Assembly: GCA_964017045.1 (NCBI GenBank)
Contig: OZ024798.1
Coordinates: 30,122,347-30,186,346 of the forward strand
Direction of reading: 5' to 3'
From: Omphiscola glabra
Taxonomy: Eukaryota; Mollusca; Gastropoda; Lymnaeidae
Length of the DNA: 64,000 nt
The notes beneath the pieces were generated by a model. That model saw nothing but the letters and a program-made list of their open reading frames with translations, made no database searches and was not told the DNA's origin. This document shows positions 22,688 through 33,403 of this stretch, piece by piece. The position numbers and the translations under genes are program-made. Positions within the stretch are counted from its first letter, which is position 1. Every line of letters begins with the position of its first letter.

Positions 22688-22857
22688 TGATACACTCTGT
22701 TCCCTCTACTTATATTTGTATGGAGACTTTTCGTACATTGCTCTGATACACTCCGTTCCCTCTACTTATATTTGTATGGAGACTTTTCGTACATTGCTCT
22801 GATACACTCTGTTCCCTCTACTTATACTTGTATGGAGACTTTTCGTACATTGCTCTG
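22688..22857 (+). repeat. Direct repeat, ~57 bp x 3
   Basis: Three near-identical copies of TGATACACTCTGTTCCCTCT followed by ACTTATATTTGTATGGAGAC and TTTTCGTACATTGCTC. Confidence 0.95.
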
Positions 22858-23640
22858 TCAAAAAATCGCCTTCTCGCTGGCATCCAATCAATCTCAATAC
22901 ATGGTTTTGAATTCACCGCTAAGGTTTGTCTCAGCAATCTGTATCTATCCTGTTACAGATAATCTCTTCGTTCTGGATAATGACAATCCCATTGTGATGT
23001 CATCAAATTGCCCTCTATTCATCACCCTCTTTATTCGTAAATTGTTACCATTCCATCTTCCCGTCATTTTCACCCCTGGACTAACTGCGCCATCTCTCTC
23101 TCCCCCCCCCCCCCCACCCGTGTCTCTATTACGGCGCGCGTATGACTGATGTCAAACCTGATACTGTTGTCCACTCATAAAATGACCAGCCTTGCAGAGG
23201 GATATGAAACCCAAAAAGTGTCTTGGACAGCACTGATCAGCCGTACCGGTTGTTAGACCACAAGGCTCCATCGGCTTGATAGGCACAAAGGCTAGTCTTC
23301 TTGTCCGTTGCATGATAACATGACATGACATTTTTAAGTATATCAATAGGAGGAAATGAACCAAGGATGCCATATGATATAAAAATGTCATGTATAATCC
23401 CATTAGTTCCACACTCTAACAATTATTATCGTTATCGTATAACCCCCCCCCCCCCCCCACGCCCGACAGCTGATATAGCAGCTTTGTAGAAGTCATCATT
23501 CATTGTATCGGTCTCTGCAGGCCACTAAATAAATGAATCTCTGCGTCTTTCATTTCTTGAATCTGATCTAGAACTGTCAAATGGAGATATGTTTGTTGTT
23601 GTATTTCCGTGGAGGCAAGATGGCGGCTGTCTCGAATGAC
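22858..23640. other. Intergenic with C12 and C16 runs
   Basis: C runs lie near 23103 and at 23443-23458. Small ORFs on either strand (22772-23149, 23152-23412) show no domain. Confidence 0.4.
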
Positions 23641-23645
23641 ATTTA

Positions 23646-23857
23646 AAGCATCTCCGTGTGTTTGTCATGTGGCTTATCCGAGTATTTGTCATGTATCGTC
23701 TCCGTGAGTGTGTCATGTGGCATTTCCATGTGTTTGACCTGTAGCATCTCCATGTGTTTGGCATGTAGCAGCTCCGTCCGTGTGTTTGTCATGTGACATC
23801 TCCGTGTGTTTGTCATATAGCATCTCCGTGTGTTTGTCATATAGCATCAATGACCGA
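23646..23857 (+). repeat. Minisatellite, 24 bp, ~9 copies
   Basis: The unit is CATCTCCGTGTGTTTGTCAT plus ATAG. The minus-strand peptide repeat MTNTRRCY comes from the array. Confidence 0.92.
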
Positions 23858-23859
23858 TC

Positions 23860-23995
23860 ACCAATGACAGTGACACATAACCCCTCAGAGTTAAACATAC
23901 AAATGACACATCACAACTGACACATCACCAATGACAGTGACACATAATCCCTCAGAGTTAAACATACAAATGACACATCACACTTGACACATCAC
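23860..23995 (+). repeat. Direct repeat, ~65 bp x 2
   Basis: Two copies of CACCAATGACAGTGACACAT followed by CCCTCAGAGTTAAACATAC and AAATGACACATCACA. Confidence 0.92.
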
Positions 23996-24730
23996 TATCG
24001 CTCCATTTCTTGGAGTCATCATTCTTATAAAGACCCGCTCCACGGCCGTCGTTCGCTGTTTCGTTTTGAACCCGCCAAGATCTTTGTCCAGTCTGACCCA
24101 GGGTCTCGTTTTACAAGGTCACATTGTTACCGCAGAACAGGTGGCCGGCCGGCCTCGTAATAGCTTTCAGAAGCTTGTTGGTCAGTGCCCTAGGGAGGGG
24201 AGCACGAATGGCCAGTAGGGGGCATTGCGACCGAACTAGAGGCGCGTTCGATGTAATGTGATGACACATCGGCAGAGGCTCTTGATCTGCCCCGTCACAA
24301 CTCAGCGCGTAGAAATCAGGTTAGCGGTGGAAATCAAAATTTTTCGAGAAGTTGAAATCGATTAAGACGTCATGATAGCCACCTTTTATTCTACAAGAAA
24401 ATACCCTCTTCCCCTTCTTCTTTTTTGGGTCGGGGTCTAGATTTGGTTGGTACGAAAAGGGCTGAAGGGCTCCATGATTCCTTGTAATAACGTAACACAA
24501 TGCTATCTTCTTATTCTTAGTGAATAGAACACATTATGTTTTAAAGACCGCATGAGCACGGTTTAAAGAAAAATAATTAGTGTACCTTATTACACTTAAT
24601 TATAACCGCAACGGGTTATGCTTCTGATTCTGGGTAAGTTGTGCCCCGACAAACTTGGTCTGTCGTCCATTTGGGGCGCGTCCACCACTAAATGAGTAAT
24701 CGATAAGCTGCTGTAGTTGTAGAACAGTCT
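23996..24730. other. Intergenic, CpG-containing 24.0-24.3 kb
   Basis: 24030-24310 has noticeably more CG dinucleotides than its surroundings; a promoter or old element is possible, but no coding exon follows. Confidence 0.35.
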
Positions 24731-25078
24731 ACAGTGATCGAAAAACAACAACAACAAAAATCCGAAGTTTATATTTAGGGCTTAGGGCTTTAAATTAGGA
24801 CTTATGGCTTTGGACTACAGTGATCGAAAAACAACAACAACAAAAATCCGCAGTTTATATTTAGGGCTTAGGGCTTTAAATTAGGACTTATGGCTTTGGA
24901 CTACAGTGATCGAAAAACAACAACAACAACAAAAATCCGAAGTTTATATTTAGGGCTTAGGGCTTTAAATTAGGACTTATGGCTTTGGACTACAGTGATC
25001 GAAAAACAACAACAACAAAAATCCGAAGTTTATATTTAGGGCTTAGGGCTTTAAATTAGGACTTATGGCTTTGGACTT
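24731..25078 (+). repeat. Minisatellite, 86 bp x 4
   Basis: Copies start at 24731, 24817, 24903 and 24992 (one carries an extra CAA). Each holds ACAGTGATCGAAAAACAACA and TTTAGGGCTTAGGGCTTTAA. The copies are nearly identical, so the expansion is recent. Confidence 0.97.
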
Positions 25079-25079
25079 A

Positions 25080-25710
25080 GACCCAGGGCTTAGGGTCACC
25101 ATGTTTTTTCGTTGACGTTAACGCATATTGAACCCACCTATTATGTTTGATTACCGGTTATAACAATAAAGTGTTCTTTTTTTCTTCATGACTCCTGTCA
25201 CATTTGTGTGAATCCCGAAGTTTTCACTAAGCCCGCTTACAACTCAACATGTCAATGCAACGCCACCCTTTGAGATGCCGAGACCTGGCTCTGTTACGCT
25301 CTGCTGAATCTGTGTACGTTAACACTAAAGTGAATACCGCTCTTACAACAAGCCCCCCCCCCTGTTCTTTACCCTTGTCACATGTATACATGTATATCAA
25401 TGTAACCAACACCTTCTCGCCTCTTACCTTTAAAATTAGCCATCTCACAAAACCTTTCCCGTTTGGCGCCTCTCTGTGTCAACATATGACATGCAGGGAA
25501 ATATGAACCGGTACGGTTCTCTTGAGAATCTCCTTCGTCTGATCCATGATTCGTGTGGGGTTTTTTTTGTTTTGTTTTTATAGGTTAAAGTATATTTGTG
25601 CGTGCCGTTAAGCCAATTATATTTTAAATGACTTCAAAAAAAGTTTATAAAAAAAAAACTTGTCGAATATAGTTCTTTATTTATTGCACGGAAAATGACA
25701 TGGTGTGAAA
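25080..25710. other. Intergenic, no feature seen
   Basis: Paired ORFs on opposite strands at 25227-25506 lack motifs. Confidence 0.4.
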
Positions 25711-25712
25711 TA

Positions 25713-26782
25713 CAGTCGAACCCGCTTATCTCGACCTCGGTTAGTTCGCCAACCCTATTAAGTCGACGTTTTTGAGGTGGAACCGCCAAATTCTGTCTTT
25801 GTCTTAGCATTTTCTCATCGGTTATGTCGATTCTTTTATGTCGCCGAACCCTAATATCTCGAGCACAAAAGAGGGTCAAATTTTCCACTCAACGTTGGTT
25901 ATCTCGATCCCCATGACCAATCGACAGCTTTTGAAAAGTTAGTTATCGATGCCACTTCACCATCTCACTACCGTATTTTCGCGTTTGTATCAACAACCCC
26001 ATCTTAGCAGTGCATTGTTGGTTGTCAATGAAATTTGTGGCATACAAGACACATGGGTAGGGGCAGGGCCGGCCTTAGGCCACTGCAACCTATGCGGCCG
26101 CAGTGGGCCCCGCACTTTCATAGGCCCCGCCCCGAATTTATTTTCTAATACAAAATCTTAATTTTCACTTATTATCCTTATTCCTACCCAGACTGGGCAC
26201 CGCGCAATCCGTTTCGTATAGGGCCCCGCAATTGTTAGGTTCGGCCCTGGGTAGGGGGATTGGTAGGTGTGTCAAAGGTTATAAAAATATCACCGCAACG
26301 TATGGTATTGATCGTAATGGTCATATTGTTTCTTTGTGTGTCACAGTGAACTAGCTATCTGCGGGTGGGGGAAGGTTGGTTCCGTAGAGCGAAATAATGA
26401 CGTCACAGCACGGAAAGACGTGCTGGCGGACTACAGTGTGTTGTGACTATGTCATGTTAAATATTACCACTACAGTAATAGTATACGGGCGTACGATAAC
26501 TGCGCACATGTTGTTAGCAAACGTGTATGTACATTTTTATAGCATGCCGATCGCTTCATCAAACAAATAATCGCAACGCTGTTGTGTAAAAAAAAAAACA
26601 ACTCCAAAAACACGTGCATGTACATTCTCATTTATTAACGCACATCATGTATGCCTACATCAAGAAATTTCAAACACATGTTATTATATTGCCGCCATAT
26701 TGGTTTTCGTTTATCTCGATCATCGGTTATCTCGAAGCTTTTTGGCATACCCCGAGGCCGTCGACATAACCGGGTTCTACTG
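25713..26782. mobile_element. Pogo/Tigger-like non-autonomous DNA transposon (interrupted)
   Basis: The ends are CAGTCGAACCCGCTTATCTC at 25713 and, inverted, CAGTAGAACCCGGTTATGTC ending at 26782. Both are flanked by TA (25711-25712 and 26783-26784), the target duplication of Tc1/mariner/pogo elements. Subterminal regions repeat TATCTCGA words on both sides (25730, 25850, 25897; 26709-26740). No transposase is left. A 186-bp family A hAT MITE sits inside at 26064-26249, so this element is the older of the two; without the insertion it would be about 876 bp. Confidence 0.85.
26064..26249 (+). mobile_element. hAT-type MITE, family A copy 2 (186 bp), nested
   Basis: It starts CAGGGCCGGCCTTAGGCCAC and ends GGTTCGGCCCTG, with a perfect 8-bp duplication GGTAGGGG (26056-26063 and 26250-26257). 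It is nested in the pogo-like element. It aligns almost fully with copy 3. Confidence 0.95.
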
Positions 26783-26784
26783 TA

Positions 26785-26954
26785 ATACAAAACCCTGATG
26801 CTGCCGACTGCTTTGGTTAAAGCAGAAATGTTACCAGGAATGGACATTTGTATACGTCACACCCGTTTACAATGTTTAATTGATCTCGTTCATAGTATTT
26901 CGAGACTCTTTATATTTGGAAAACTTCTGGTAGTCAAGTAAGACTGTTTGTGTA
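26785..26954. other. Intergenic, no feature seen
   Basis: Short spacer between the pogo-like element and the TG/AG microsatellite. Confidence 0.5.
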
Positions 26955-26958
26955 TATT

Positions 26959-26993
<35 letters not shown>

Positions 26994-27018
26994 GCGAGAC
27001 AGAGAGAAAGAGAGATTG
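26955..27018 (+). repeat. (TG)n(AG)n compound microsatellite
   Basis: A TG run is followed by an AG run with a few interruptions. Confidence 0.97.
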
Positions 27019-27080
27019 TGAGTTTAAGTGTTCGTATGAGTCCAGCTACTTGCAAACCACCCAAACAGCATCCGACCAAG

Positions 27081-27181
27081 GCTACACATGATCATAAACA
27101 GCTACACATGATCATAAACAGCTACACATGATCATACACAGCTACACACTATCATAAACAGCTACACATGATCATAAACAG
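27081..27181 (+). repeat. Minisatellite, 20 bp x 5
   Basis: GCTACACATGATCATAAACA repeats five times; each unit contains the palindrome ATGATCAT. Confidence 0.97.
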
Positions 27182-27890
27182 TGGCCGATCCAGACACACA
27201 AACGACTGAGATGTCAACAAACAACGCTGACAATGATAAAGGTATATAAATATTAAGGCACACAGTGGGCATGGATTAAGCCTTCCAATGTAAGTCGCTC
27301 GCATGGCAAGGGTCCCCACCATCTGTCATACGCCTATGGTATCACTATAATTTGTTTTAAGAACTTAGAGTCACGGAAATGTTAGGCGCCGCCCTGGAAA
27401 CAAGTTTTATTGAAGTGACGCCAGTCATTCATCATGTCAGAGGGTAGGGGGGGAAAGGGTTTTTTTTTTTTTGGGGGGGGGGGGGGCTGGTAAATTAGTT
27501 GCAAGTGTTGAAGGTAAACTCTGTGACATCCTACAAATGAGTTTTGTTAACATCATCCATTTCTTGTTTAACTTCTTTAAGGCTGGCAGCGGAAAGGTAT
27601 ATATGACAGACGTCACTTCTAGGTTTTAACGTGGCTGCAATTAAGACGCTTATTTCCACGAGCCAGTCAACGGTTTTTTTTTTTTTTTTTTTTGACAAGC
27701 TGAATGACATACTTGTCATAGGTGTATGTATATATGTATAATATAAAGGAAGGGTTTCGGTCATTAAAGTTTAGATTTAAAAAAAAAAAGATTCTTCTTT
27801 CGGCGGAGAAATTGATACATTTTTATTTTAATTAATTTTGTGTGTGTGTGCTGGAAATAACGGAACCAGGATGTAAAAATAGTAATGACC
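27182..27890. other. Intergenic with T13-G14 composite run
   Basis: T13 directly abuts G14 at 27460-27486. A second T run lies near 27674. No gene seen. Confidence 0.45.
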
Positions 27891-27894
27891 CTTG

Positions 27895-28026
27895 GTCACC
27901 AAGACTTGAGTGCCCCAGAGTATATCAGTCACCAAGACTTGAGTGCCCCAGAGCCTACCAGTCACCAAGACTTCCGTGCCACAGAGTATACCAGTCACCA
28001 AGACTTCAGTGCCCCAGAGTATACCA
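27895..28026 (+). repeat. Minisatellite, 33 bp x 4
   Basis: TCACCAAGACTTGAGTGCCC plus CAGAGTATACCAG in tandem. Confidence 0.96.
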
Positions 28027-28029
28027 TAT

Positions 28030-29040
28030 ATTATCGTCTGGTTTCCAAATATAGTGATAAAGTTTAAAAAAAATTAAGCGTTATAAAGATTGAATGCAAA
28101 TAACAAAACAGCAATTAACTGCATGCTACTTTAAACATGTACGACGTGATTTCATGGCCATATCCATGGATAAGACATATACATAAGGCCTGTTTATGCC
28201 ACTGTTTCGGTTGTTCTCAGTGAGCCGAAATGTCAATCTGGCCTTAATGAAAAAGAATCATTCGTCATAGTTTTCATGTACTATTTTAATCACTCGTTTG
28301 GGTTGGGGGTAGCTGGGCTTAGATGCATCTACCCGGCTGTCCATACGACTGAAACTTTTTTGTCCGCAATCACAATTTAAACCCCCCCCCCCCCCCCCAA
28401 GAAACCTCTGTTGTTCTTGTTGTTAATGTTAATCACAACAACCCCCCCCCCCCCCCCCGGGCCTTTTATTTCCGTTAATAAAAAGCAAATCTGAAAATGT
28501 CCGTTAGTATTGTTTCTGTAAGGTTGTACTTTCGTCCAACTACGCCTGCCGCCATATGCTGGGGACAAATACTCATTAGATCAACTCTTGGCCTTGCCGT
28601 GAGTGCAAACATTGTGTGTTCATGTGTGGGATAAGCAACATATGACAGGTTGACAAACACGCGAGTGTCATCTCAACGTGTCATCTGTTTCCTCCATATG
28701 TCATCGGGGTAATTTAATGTAGTGGCCAGATCGTTAGGAGTGGTAAAAGCTCAGTAAATGAACATAGTAAAAAAAAATAAAAATTCTCAACTCCAGGCTC
28801 ACGATGTGCATGTTATGATTGTATCGGTACTACAGGGGGGAGGGGGGTCGTGTGTTGACCACTTTTTGTGAGATCTTAACATAATGTATAACATCCTGGA
28901 GAAGCAAAGTGGATTGCAATGCAGACACATACAGTGGAATATTACTACATAATGTAATCATTACAAAATATCATATTGTACTATACAAATGTACGTACGT
29001 CAGCAAAAAGATTGTCACCATGAATAAAGTTAATGAAAGG
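28030..29040. other. Intergenic with two C17 runs
   Basis: C17 at 28382-28398 and again at 28442-28458, only 43 bp apart. Nothing else is recognised. Confidence 0.45.
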
Positions 29041-29045
29041 CTGAA

Positions 29046-29072
29046 TAGAGAGAGACAGAGAGAGAGAGAGAG
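29046..29072 (+). repeat. (AG)n microsatellite
   Basis: Short AG run with one interruption. Confidence 0.9.
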
Positions 29073-29151
29073 TTGACTAACACACTCTCTGGTGACCACG
29101 ATAGAACGATAAATTATATGGTCTTATGCAAACAATCCTAAATTGGGCCTC

Positions 29152-29682
29152 TCAAGGTGTGCAAGTGGAGGCTGCAAGAAAGTTCATGCTCAAGGTGTGC
29201 AAGTGGAGGCGGCAAGACAGTTTATGCTTACGTTGTACAAGTGAAGGCGGCAAGACAGTTCATGCTTACGGTGTACAAGTGGAGGCGGCAAGACAGTTCA
29301 TGCTTACGGTGTACAAGTAGAGGCGGCAAGACAGTTCATGCTTAAGGTGTACAAGTGGAGGCTGCAAGACAGTTCATGCTTAAGGTGTGCAAGTGGAGGC
29401 GGCAAGACAGTTCATGCTTAAGGTGTGCAAGTAAAGGCGGCAAACAGTTCATGCTTAAGGTGTGCAAGTGGAGGCGGTAAGACAGTTCATGCTTAAGGTG
29501 TGCAAGTGGAGGCTGCAAGACAGTTCATGCTTAAGGTGTGCAAGTGGAGGCGGTAAGACAGTTCATGCTTAAGGTGTGCAAGTGGAGGCTGCAAGACAGT
29601 TCATGCTTAAGGTGTACAAGTGGAGGCTGCAAGACAGTTCATGCTTAAGGTGTACATGTAAAGGCGGCAAACAGTTCATAGA
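29152..29682 (+). repeat. Minisatellite, 38 bp x 14
   Basis: The unit is AAGGTGTGCAAGTGGAGGCG plus GCAAGACAGTTCATGCTT. GGAGGCGG and GGAGGCTG monomers alternate in the central part (29.46-29.62 kb), indicating dimer-wise spread. Small ORFs over it are by-products. Confidence 0.97.
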
Positions 29683-29831
29683 ATTTGTCACATTTTGTAT
29701 TGAAATAGTCACTGTTTCAAACAATGGAAATGGGGAAATAAGGTATGGGAAAACCTAAAATTAAGAAATGGCAAAAAATCGATTTTGTTTCATGCAAAAT
29801 GTGTTTATAAATCTATAAATCATTATATTTT

Positions 29832-29868
29832 GGGGGGGGGGGGGGAGGGTGGTGGGGGGGGGGGGGGG
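29832..29868 (+). repeat. G14 and G15 runs separated by 8 bases
   Basis: Two long G runs with AGGGTGGT between them form a strong potential G-quadruplex site. Confidence 0.9.
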
Positions 29869-29887
29869 TGAGGGTCGTGAAAGAATG

Positions 29888-30108
29888 CTCACGGAGCACC
29901 CAGTATTAAATAGAGGTAAGAAGTACTGATTTTACGACGGGAATATCACGTGTGTATTAGTGTGTATTAGTGTGTGTGTGTGTTTGTTTATATATGTGTG
30001 CTCACTGAGCACCCAGTATTAAATAGAGGTAAGAAGTACTGATTTTACGACGGGAATATCACGTGTGTATTAGTGTGTGTGTGTGTTTGTTTATATATGT
30101 GTGTGCGA
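29888..30108 (+). repeat. Direct duplication, ~111 bp x 2, with TG microsatellite
   Basis: CTCACnGAGCACCCAGTATT through GGGAATATCACGTGTGTATT occurs at 29890 and again at 30001, each ending in a TG-rich run and TTTGTTTATATATGTGTG. Confidence 0.95.
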
Positions 30109-30215
30109 GAGAGAGAAAGAGAGAGAGAGAAGAGAGAGGGAGAGAAGAGAGAGAGAGAAGAGAGAGAGAAGAGAGAGAGAACGAGAGAGAGATTGAGAGA
30201 GAGAGAAGGACAGAG
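30108..30215 (+). repeat. (AG)n-rich microsatellite
   Basis: About 100 bp of GA/GAA purine repeats. Arg/Glu-rich and Ser/Leu-rich ORFs on the two strands are by-products. Confidence 0.97.
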
Positions 30216-31324
30216 AGCGATACACAGTGTCTTTGTGTCAGTTCATTATACTTCATATGACGTTTTAATTTTATTTTTATAACTCAGCAATTTCCCAAGT
30301 CACATGACTTCTCCCCTGGTGCCAGCTTTTTTCCCAGCTCTTTTCACCAAGTACTCGCATACGGGGAAGAAAGAAACAAAAACACCTCTTTCTGGCAACA
30401 TCAAGTCATAACAACTTTTGACAATATAATACTTGGGGAGGGGGGGGGGGCGTAGGAGGCTATTTTTTTTTTAAATAGAAGGAACAGCTGATGTCCTTTT
30501 AAAATCTGTGTCGTAGCTGCAGGGCTAGACGACTTGACGTGAAGCTCATAATGGTGGTGTCCGCGCAGGAATGTGACCTCATTAGTAGGACGCTATGCTC
30601 ATCAATTTGAAAACCTTTGTTGTCACAGCCACGTGGCCGTCGCACGCAAACTCTCGTAGATTACATAGGCTGCCAGGGTAGGCAAACCATATTTTATGTA
30701 CACAGGAGACACGCATTATCCGCCCACCCCGATTTCCCACCACCCCCTTTTCCATCATAATTTCAGGTCTATGGGGAGAGGGGTGGAGGAAAAGGTTAAT
30801 TTGGTTCTTGAGAATAAGGAAGATTAAGGGTTAAAAAGTACTTAGCCGGTCACAAGGGGGAGACACTGTGTGTAGGTATGAGTGATGCTTGTGATGTCCA
30901 CAACTAAAGAATCACATTCATATGGAGAGAGTCTTGAGGTCTAGGATATTGGGTCAGAGCCATGGGTTGGCGTCTTTGTTTGAGCCCTATGGACGAAGTC
31001 ATTGGGTGGAACTATCCTAGACATTGGGCGTTGGGAGGGAGCTTTCCAAGTTATTGGGCAGTGATTCAGTACTTGGCTGGTGACAGGGTCTTGGCACGGC
31101 CCGGGGGGGGGGGGGGGGGGCAATCGACCTGGACGTCATATTCAGAAGGCACCCATTTTCTCTCTCTCTATCACGCACACACAAACTCTCTCACACACAA
31201 ACATCTATATAAACACACATATACACGCGATCATTACATTTTACATACGTTTTATATTGGGTACACATGTGGCAACTAGAGTGGCTCTCAGTGGTCTACA
31301 ACGGTGTACGCACCCCACCCCACC
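30216..31324. other. Intergenic with G18 run and degenerate repeats
   Basis: 30940-31100 repeats words such as ATTGGGnnTGG loosely. G18 lies at 31103-31120. CT/CA microsatellite fragments occur at 31158-31215. Confidence 0.45.
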
Positions 31325-31332
31325 CCCACACC

Positions 31333-31518
31333 CAGGGCCGGCCTTAGGCCACGGCAACCTATGCGGCCGCAGTAGGCCCTACACTTTCATAGGCCCCGCA
31401 TCGAATTTATTTTCTAATACAAAATCTTAATTTTCACTTATTATCCTTATCCCTACCCAGACTGGGCCCCGCGCAATCCGTTTCGCATAGGGCCCCGCAA
31501 TTGTTAGGGCCGGCCCTG
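31333..31518 (+). mobile_element. hAT-type MITE, family A copy 3 (186 bp)
   Basis: It starts CAGGGCCGGCCTTAGGCCAC and ends AGGGCCGGCCCTG, with a perfect 8-bp duplication CCCACACC (31325-31332 and 31519-31526). It has the best-preserved terminal inverted repeats of the three copies (CAGGGCCGGCC/GGCCGGCCCTG). Confidence 0.95.
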
Positions 31519-31526
31519 CCCACACC

Positions 31527-31969
31527 TTTCTAAAGCCATTTGAGATCCGGAGAGTATTTTCCTCTACGTCGAAGACATAATGTGTTGCAGGAAAATACCC
31601 CACCCCACCACTAACTTATAGATGAAACATTGCCAAAAGTTGGCTCCGCCGATGCATAATGTGATAACATTTATTTGAACGAAAACGTGACAAGGACATT
31701 AGGTAGTGATAGTTCTCTGATTTCTATCCGTCACAAACACACAACAATCTATTTACCGCCCAACACATCGTGATCATCCAGCCCCCAACAATTTTCCATT
31801 CGCCGTTTCCACTTCACCCACGCCTGCGACCTCAACACCCTGATCTGTCACCTGGGACTCTGTCATCACGCTGGTCTGTCACTACGCTAATTACCAACAC
31901 TAATCAGGTACTTTACAGTCATACGACATTCCGTGCCGTGCAGTATAAGCTGAACGCACATAGTCTGCT
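31527..31969. other. Intergenic, no feature seen
   Basis: No array, no recognisable ORF. Confidence 0.45.
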
Positions 31970-32306
31970 CTAGCTCATTGAGCTAAACAAGAATTGTCGT
32001 CTCTAGCTCCTTGAGCTAAACGCACATAGTCTGCTCTAGCTCCTTGAGCTAGACGCACATTGTCTGCTTTAGCTCCTTGAGCTAAACGCGGATTGTCTGC
32101 TCTAGCTCCTTGAGCTAATCGCACATTGTCTGCTTTAGCTCCTTGAGCTAGACGCACATTGTCTGCTTTAGCTCCTTGAGCTAGACGCACATTGTCTGCT
32201 TTAGCTCCTTGAGCTAAACGCACATAGTCTGCTCTAGCTCCTTGAGCTAAACGCACATTGTCTGCTCTAGCTCCTTGAGGTAAACACACATTGTCTGTTC
32301 CAGCTA
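31970..32306 (+). repeat. Minisatellite, 33 bp x 10
   Basis: The unit is TAGCTCCTTGAGCTAAACGC plus ACATTGTCTGCTC; each unit has an AGCT...AGCT short inverted pair. The 104-codon minus ORF (QGARADNVRLA repeats) reflects the 33-bp period. Confidence 0.97.
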
Positions 32307-32387
32307 CGAATTCTCTATTAACTTCATCGGCGAGATATTTTATTTTCGTTGAAGAAAAATCAAAGGACTTGTGATATCGCGCTGCGA

Positions 32388-32583
32388 AGTCTACACCGTC
32401 GTCCCATTGTCACGTCTACACCATCGTCCCATTGTCACGTCTACACCGTCGTCCCATTGTCACGTCTACACCATCGTCCCATTGTGACGTCTACACCATC
32501 GTCCCATTGTCACGTCTACACCATCGTCCCATTGTGACGTCTACACCATCGTCCCATTATGACTTCTACACCATCGTCCTATG
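32388..32583 (+). repeat. Minisatellite, 25 bp x 7.5
   Basis: ACGTCTACACCATCGTCCCA plus TTGTC in tandem. Confidence 0.97.
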
Positions 32584-32645
32584 TGACGGACGGATGCCAT
32601 TAAATTTAAAAACAAAAGAAGTCTATATCAGTTTATCCTTTAAAG

Positions 32646-32811
32646 CAGCGGTTCTCAACCTGTGGGTCGCGATTCGCACCTAAGACCATCTGAAAACACA
32701 TATACTCTACAGTTATGAAGTAGCAACGAACATAATTGTGTGGCTAGGGGTCGCCACAACACGAGACACTGTATTTAAGCGTCGCAGCATTAGAAAGGTT
32801 GAGAACCACTG
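32646..32811 (+). mobile_element. hAT-type MITE, family B copy 2 (166 bp)
   Basis: The ends are CAGCGGTTCTCAACC and GGTTGAGAACCACTG. The flanks are CTTTAAAG (32638-32645) and CTTTACAG (32812-32819), an 8-bp duplication with one mismatch. The middle (ATAATTGTGTGGCT, GTAGCAACGAA) matches copy 1 in reverse complement. Confidence 0.9.
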
Positions 32812-32819
32812 CTTTACAG

Positions 32820-33403
32820 TTTTGATGCGCTAACTTAGTGATTTCCAGCCTTATGAAACAACACCAACAGCAGATATCTCTTATATACATCTAACGGTTA
32901 AGGATACAAGAGCAGTGTGACACAGCGTTGAAATGTGTACAATTCTGTTAGGGGTGTCAGTGAGAAGAAGGGTCGTGCCGAGAGGTGAGCGGGAAAAAAA
33001 GTCCCAGAAAAACTTTCTTATTAACCGTAGTTTTGTTTATGTGTCCATGTAAATGTTTATTTTAGACAAGATAACAGCTAATGGAAGTAAGAGACGGCTC
33101 ATTACGATCGTGGTTTAAATCTCGCTTGGGATTAAATATGTGTGTTATTTGCATTATATGTGCATATTAGAATCACACATTTAACTCTATGATTTATTTA
33201 CAGTTAGTTACATTATTATGCACGAAGCCAATTAACACTAATATTAGTAATAATATTACAGATTGGATAGCATTAATGGTAGCAAGTGATTAGGCAGAGA
33301 TTAAGCACTCGACAAAAATGATTGTCATTTGATTAACCCCTCGGGGTGACATAGATATGTATTTTCTTTGTTGGTGTGTGTGTGCTTGTGATATAAAGGA
33401 GTC
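32820..33403. other. Intergenic; GGTGAGCGG copy at 32984
   Basis: 32984-33010 carries the GGTGAGCGGGAAAAAAAGTC start of the gtcacagg element, with only one unit. GGTTTAAATCTC near 33110 resembles a Pol III B box but no A box or cloverleaf was found. Confidence 0.45.

Noticed and set aside
31080..31430. 116-codon ORF ending in a peptide also found at 26.0-26.16 kb
   Set aside because: The shared peptide (GHCNLCGRS...) is a translation of the family A MITE present at both places, not a protein family.
33090..33130. B box-like GGTTTAAATCTC suggesting a tRNA
   Set aside because: No A box at the right distance and no cloverleaf.
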